A DNA stretch of 9,446 nt from an uncultured Actinomycetes bacterium (lineage in GTDB: Bacteria; Actinomycetota; Actinomycetes; S36-B12). Of the stretch, positions 7,243 through 9,446 are shown piece by piece (within the stretch, counting starts at the first letter, position 1; each line of letters opens with the position of its first letter). The notes beneath the pieces were generated by a model, which did no database searches, was not told the origin of the DNA, and saw nothing but the letters and a program-made list of their open reading frames with translations. Both the position numbers and the translations under genes were made by a program. The stretch lies in contig CAJXUJ010000038.1 in assembly GCA_913061025.1 (NCBI GenBank), forward strand, positions 1-9,446, read 5' to 3'.

Positions 7243-7269
7243 GGGAACCGAAATGTTCGACACGACGTC
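7243..7269 (+). promoter_or_regulatory. Candidate ECF (SigR/SigH-like) promoter of rbpA
   Basis: GGGAAC at 7243-7248 is followed after exactly 18 nt by GTC at 7267-7269. The actinobacterial thiol-oxidative sigma factor SigR/SigH recognises GGGAAT/C-N18-GTT, so only the last base differs. In Streptomyces coelicolor rbpA is a known SigR target. A start would fall near 7276-7280, leaving a ~70-nt leader before the ATG. The same bases also read as GGAAC-N17-CGTC, acceptable for other ECF factors. I see no convincing housekeeping -35/-10 pair nearby. Confidence 0.4.
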
Positions 7270-7294
7270 CTATCGCTAACCAGTTCGCTGATGG

Positions 7295-7310
7295 GTTCGA
7301 GACCTCGAAC
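7295..7310 (+). repeat. 16-bp dyad in the rbpA leader
   Basis: GTTCGAG (7295-7301) and CTCGAAC (7304-7310) are perfect inverted repeats around AC. They lie 24 nt before the Shine-Dalgarno and 37 nt before the rbpA ATG, so they could form a leader RNA hairpin (6-bp stem, GACC loop) or an operator. The palindrome is directly visible; any function is a guess. Confidence 0.45.
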
Positions 7311-7334
7311 TCACGCGGGCACGGACCCGACCAC

Positions 7335-7342
7335 AAGGGAGG
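7335..7342 (+). promoter_or_regulatory. Strong Shine-Dalgarno fixing the rbpA start
   Basis: AAGGGAGG lies 5 nt before the ATG at 7348. The reading frame stays open upstream to 7231, but this site and the alignment of the N-terminus with known RbpA proteins show that the ATG at 7348 is the real start. Confidence 0.8.
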
Positions 7343-7347
7343 CGGCA

Positions 7348-7701
7348 ATGGGCGAGACCTCGATGAAGGGCACCCGACTAGGAGCCCTCAGTTACGAGCG
7401 GGACGAGAACGTGGCACCCGCCGAGCGCCGGATCGTGCGATACGTGTGTCCCGAGGGACACGTGTCCAATGTGCCGTACTTCGTGGACGCGGATGAGATC
7501 GGCCGCGAATGGACCTGTCGCTGTGGTGCGACGGCAATCGCCGACGAAATCGAGCCCGAGGAGCCCAAGGCTGAGAAGCCGGCCAGAACCCACTGGGACA
7601 TGCTCATGGAGCGTCGGACCCGCGCCGATCTGGAGGAATTGCTCGAGGAGCGCCTCGCACTTCTCCGCGAGACGCGCGAGGAACTTCCAAAGTCGGCCTA
7701 G
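7348..7701 (+). CDS. rbpA: RNA polymerase-binding protein RbpA
   Basis: Actinobacteria-specific transcription factor that binds RNA polymerase holoenzyme through the principal sigma factor and stabilises the open complex. The 117-residue protein has the usual parts: an N-terminal tail (1-26) with GTRLGALSYERD, a small core domain (27-68), a basic linker with PKAEKPARTHWDML (73-86), and a C-terminal sigma-interaction helix rich in E, L and R. R89 and R90 in MERR match the two arginines shown to be essential for sigma contact in S. coelicolor RbpA. A potential zinc site is visible: C34-x3-H38 and C57-x-C59. As I recall, the Streptomyces protein has C-x2-C in the second half, and mycobacterial RbpA lacks the site. 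Preceded by a 188-nt gap with its own candidate promoter, so probably a separate unit from fxsA. Its stop overlaps that of the convergent gene. Confidence 0.96.
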   Translation: MGETSMKGTRLGALSYERDENVAPAERRIVRYVCPEGHVSNVPYFVDADEIGREWTCRCGATAIADEIEPEEPKAEKPARTHWDMLMERRTRADLEELLEERLALLRETREELPKSA

Positions 7702-7710
7702 CGGGCTAGG
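7697..7710. repeat. Dyad across the convergent stop codons of rbpA and the next gene
   Basis: CCTAG (7697-7701) and CTAGG (7706-7710) flank CGGG and can form a hairpin on either strand. The first CTAG (7698-7701) contains both genes' TAG stop codons, one per strand. The stem is only 5 bp with no T-run, so it would be a weak terminator at best, but no other terminator candidate lies between these convergent genes. Confidence 0.4.
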
Positions 7711-7988
7711 AGCGCCACGACAACGATCAGGACGGCAATCGCTGCGCCGATCCCGATCCAGGGGGCGAGTTTCGAACGCCGTTGATACACCGGCTTACCG
7801 GTGCCATCGGATATCTGACCTGCACGACGCAGTCTGTCATTCTCGCGGGCAATGCGAGCCGCCTTTTGCGCTCTCTCCTCGGCGGATGGCTCCTTGGGGC
7901 CGGCGGCGAGGAAGTCTTCGTCGGGGATGAAGTCCGGGATCTCCGGGACGTCGTCGTCCCCGCCCGGTTCCGGTGGTGACGTCGTCAT
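7698..7988 (-). CDS. Small tail-anchored membrane protein, function unknown
   Basis: I do not recognise this 96-residue protein as a named family. Residues 1-34 are acidic and proline-rich (EPGGDDDVPEIPDFIPDEDF), probably disordered. Residues 35-55 (SAEERAQKAARIARENDRLRR) are charged and likely helical. A GTGKPVYQRR linker follows. Residues 76-95 form one hydrophobic segment ending one residue before the stop. Basic residues R70, R71 and K73 before it predict a cytoplasmic N-terminus, so the protein should be tail-anchored. The ATG at 7988 has no strong ribosome-binding site. It lies 49 nt after the argG stop on the same strand and may be read through from argG. Its end overlaps rbpA by 4 bp. 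Protein-like composition and good spacing support a real gene, but no role can be assigned. Confidence 0.72.
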   Translation of the reverse strand: MTTSPPEPGGDDDVPEIPDFIPDEDFLAAGPKEPSAEERAQKAARIARENDRLRRAGQISDGTGKPVYQRRSKLAPWIGIGAAIAVLIVVVALLAR

Positions 7989-8025
7989 GGTCTCAGCATC
8001 GCACGACTACTGATGACGCAAGAGG

Positions 8026-8046
8026 ACCGACGGGGGACTAGTCGGT
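8026..8046 (-). terminator. Hairpin spanning the argG stop, possible weak terminator
   Basis: ACCGAC (8026-8031) and GTCGGT (8041-8046) are perfect inverted repeats around a 9-nt loop that includes the last two bases, in argG reading order, of its TAG stop (8040-8038). On the argG strand the stem is followed by CCTCTT, not a real T-run. The six-base stem and long loop make termination uncertain; partial read-through into the small membrane-protein gene is equally plausible. Confidence 0.3.
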
Positions 8047-9446
8047 ACCGGCGTCGAAAGCCGATCGATCGTTGGCCTCGTCCAAACCGCGGTCGACGGC
8101 GCGCTCCTCGGCTGTGGCATCGCGATCGGCGATTCGTCCAGCGATTCCCGGTCGGATGTCACCCACCAATTCCACGTGACCATCGCGCAACGTTCCCAGA
8201 CCCGCGTACATCTCCAACTTCGCCCGCGAATCAGAGATATCCAAGTTGCGCATGGTGAGTTGACCGATGCGGTCATCAGGACCGAACGCCGCATCCTCGG
8301 TCCGCTCCATACTCAGTCGATCCGGGTGGTAGCTGAACGCTGGACCCTCGGTATTGACGATCGTGTAGTCGTCACCGCGACGAAGCCGCAACGTCACGGT
8401 TCCCGTCACAGCGCTCGCAACCCACTTCTGCAGGGACTCCCGGAGCATGAGCGACTGCGGATCGAGCCAGCGGCCTTCATACAGAAGCCGTCCGAGACGA
8501 CGACCCTCAGCGTGGTAGTTGGCGACCGTGTCCTCATTGTGAATCGCGCTCAAGAGCCGCTCGTACGCGATGAACAGCAGTGCCATTCCTGGCGCTTCAT
8601 AGATCCCACGGCTCTTGGCCTCGATGATCCGGTTCTCGATCTGATCGGCCATACCAAGTCCATGCCGGCCGCCGATCGCATTGGCTTCGCGTACCAACGC
8701 GACGGGGGAGTTGAAGGACTGTCCATTGATAGCAACCGGGCGACCTTGCTCAAATGTGATGGTGACGTCCTCGGTGGGAATCTCCACCGACGGATCCCAG
8801 AACTTCACTCCCATGATCGGTTCGACGATCTCCAGGGACACGTCTAGGTGCTCGAGGGTCTTGGCTTCGTGCGTTGCGCCCCAGATGTTCGCATCCGTGG
8901 AATAGGCCTTCTCCGCACTGTCCCGATACGGCAGATCACGCGCAGTGAGCCACTCACTCATCTCCGCGCGACCGCCGAGCTCGCGTACAAAATCCTCGTC
9001 CAGCCATGGCTTGTAGATCCGTAGGGCCGGATTGGCCATCAATCCGTAGCGATAGAACCGCTCGATGTCGTTGCCCTTGTACGTGGAGCCATCACCCCAA
9101 ATGGAAACGCCGTCGTCGGCCATCGCACGCACCAGCATGGTTCCGGTGACGGCGCGTCCCAGCGGTGTCGTGTTGAAGTACTGGCGCCCGCCGGAACGAA
9201 TATGGAAGGCACCGCACGCAATCGCGGCTAGTCCTTCTTCCACGAGCGGTCCGGTGCAATCGACCAGCCGCGAGGCTTCGGCGCCGTACTGGGTAGCCCT
9301 TCCGGGTACCGACTCGATATCCGGTTCGTCGTATTGGCCGATATCCGCCGTATATGTGTACGGAACGGCACCCTTTTCGCGCATCCATGCGACCGCAACA
9401 GAAGTATCGAGACCGCCGGAAAACGCGATCCCGACACGTTCCCCAA
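8038..9446 (-). CDS. argG: Argininosuccinate synthase, long (type 2) form, 5' partial
   Basis: Joins citrulline and aspartate with ATP to give argininosuccinate, the penultimate step of arginine synthesis. The frame is open to the right edge: beyond the ATG at 9384 it continues as GERVGIAFSGGLDTSVAVAW, which contains the family's ATP-binding SGGLDTS loop (9400-9420), so that ATG is internal. About 10 codons are missing; 468 residues are visible. Downstream motifs include FNTTPLGRAVTGTMLV, GDGSTYKGNDIERFYRYG, EKAYSTDANIWGATHEAK, GGRHGLGMADQIENRIIEAK and GRLLYEGRWLDPQ. They match the E. coli-type subfamily closely. The C-terminus runs about 30 residues past E. coli ArgG (447 residues), as an acidic tail after DISDSRAKL. 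The gene stands alone here; other arg genes are not visible on this side. Confidence 0.95.
   Translation of the reverse strand, partial: GERVGIAFSGGLDTSVAVAWMREKGAVPYTYTADIGQYDEPDIESVPGRATQYGAEASRLVDCTGPLVEEGLAAIACGAFHIRSGGRQYFNTTPLGRAVTGTMLVRAMADDGVSIWGDGSTYKGNDIERFYRYGLMANPALRIYKPWLDEDFVRELGGRAEMSEWLTARDLPYRDSAEKAYSTDANIWGATHEAKTLEHLDVSLEIVEPIMGVKFWDPSVEIPTEDVTITFEQGRPVAINGQSFNSPVALVREANAIGGRHGLGMADQIENRIIEAKSRGIYEAPGMALLFIAYERLLSAIHNEDTVANYHAEGRRLGRLLYEGRWLDPQSLMLRESLQKWVASAVTGTVTLRLRRGDDYTIVNTEGPAFSYHPDRLSMERTEDAAFGPDDRIGQLTMRNLDISDSRAKLEMYAGLGTLRDGHVELVGDIRPGIAGRIADRDATAEERAVDRGLDEANDRSAFDAGTD

Noticed and set aside
7253..7279. Mini-ORF of eight codons (MFDTTSYR) before rbpA with GGGA 6 nt upstream
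   Set aside because: The GGGA is part of the candidate -35 element, and the proposed transcription start falls after this ATG. Chance occurrence is likely at this length.
7278..7312. GGGTTCGAGACC resembling a tRNA T-arm
   Set aside because: The T-stem pairs poorly and no matching acceptor, D or anticodon arms are found upstream; it is explained by the simple dyad.
1..9446. Mobile element, CRISPR array, prophage or novel defence island
   Set aside because: No transposase, integrase, terminal repeats or regular repeat-spacer pattern is visible; apart from the VapBC pair all genes are ordinary chromosomal families.

Overview
The window looks like chromosomal DNA from a high-GC Actinomycetota. 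The best evidence is an RbpA-type RNA polymerase-binding protein, found only in that phylum. Supporting evidence is a separate polyprenol-phosphate mannosyltransferase gene directly after an apolipoprotein N-acyltransferase gene, an actinobacterial FenA-type exonuclease divergent from an Xaa-Pro dipeptidase (as for Rv2090 and Rv2089c in Mycobacterium tuberculosis), and frequent GTG starts. I cannot place it below phylum level. The argininosuccinate synthase is the long, E. coli-like (type 2) form, not the ~400-residue form of mycobacteria.

Layout. Positions 1-617 hold a type II toxin-antitoxin pair: an AbrB-fold antitoxin, cut by the left edge, overlaps a PIN-domain VapC toxin by ATGA. A perfect 12-bp stem-loop sits inside the 3' end of vapC, facing the convergent exonuclease gene (628-1572, minus). 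The exonuclease and the dipeptidase (from 1605, plus) are divergent, with start codons only 32 bp apart, so at least one is probably translated from a leaderless or nearly leaderless mRNA.

From 1605 to 7159 five plus-strand genes form a tight presumptive operon: M24 dipeptidase, YtcJ-like amidohydrolase, lnt, ppm, fxsA. Junctions are a 4-bp overlap, an 8-bp overlap, a 4-nt gap and a 10-nt gap, and four of the five starts are GTG. Lnt and Ppm are the envelope core: Ppm makes polyprenyl-phosphate-mannose, the lipid-linked mannosyl donor, and Lnt completes lipoprotein acylation in the membrane. Mycobacteria fuse these two domains in one protein.

The only sizeable non-coding gap, 7160-7347, precedes rbpA. 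It holds weak hairpins just after fxsA, a candidate ECF (SigR/SigH-like) promoter, a 16-bp dyad in the putative leader, and a strong Shine-Dalgarno. rbpA (7348-7701) converges on a small gene for a predicted tail-anchored membrane protein (7698-7988, minus). Their two TAG stops share one CTAG tetramer. To the right, argG (minus) runs off the window end and lacks only its first few codons.

I found no mobile element, CRISPR array, tRNA or rRNA, and no recognisable new defence or biosynthetic system. The points most worth a second look are regulatory: the rbpA leader, the very short fenA/dipeptidase divergent region, and the hairpins embedded in convergent gene ends.
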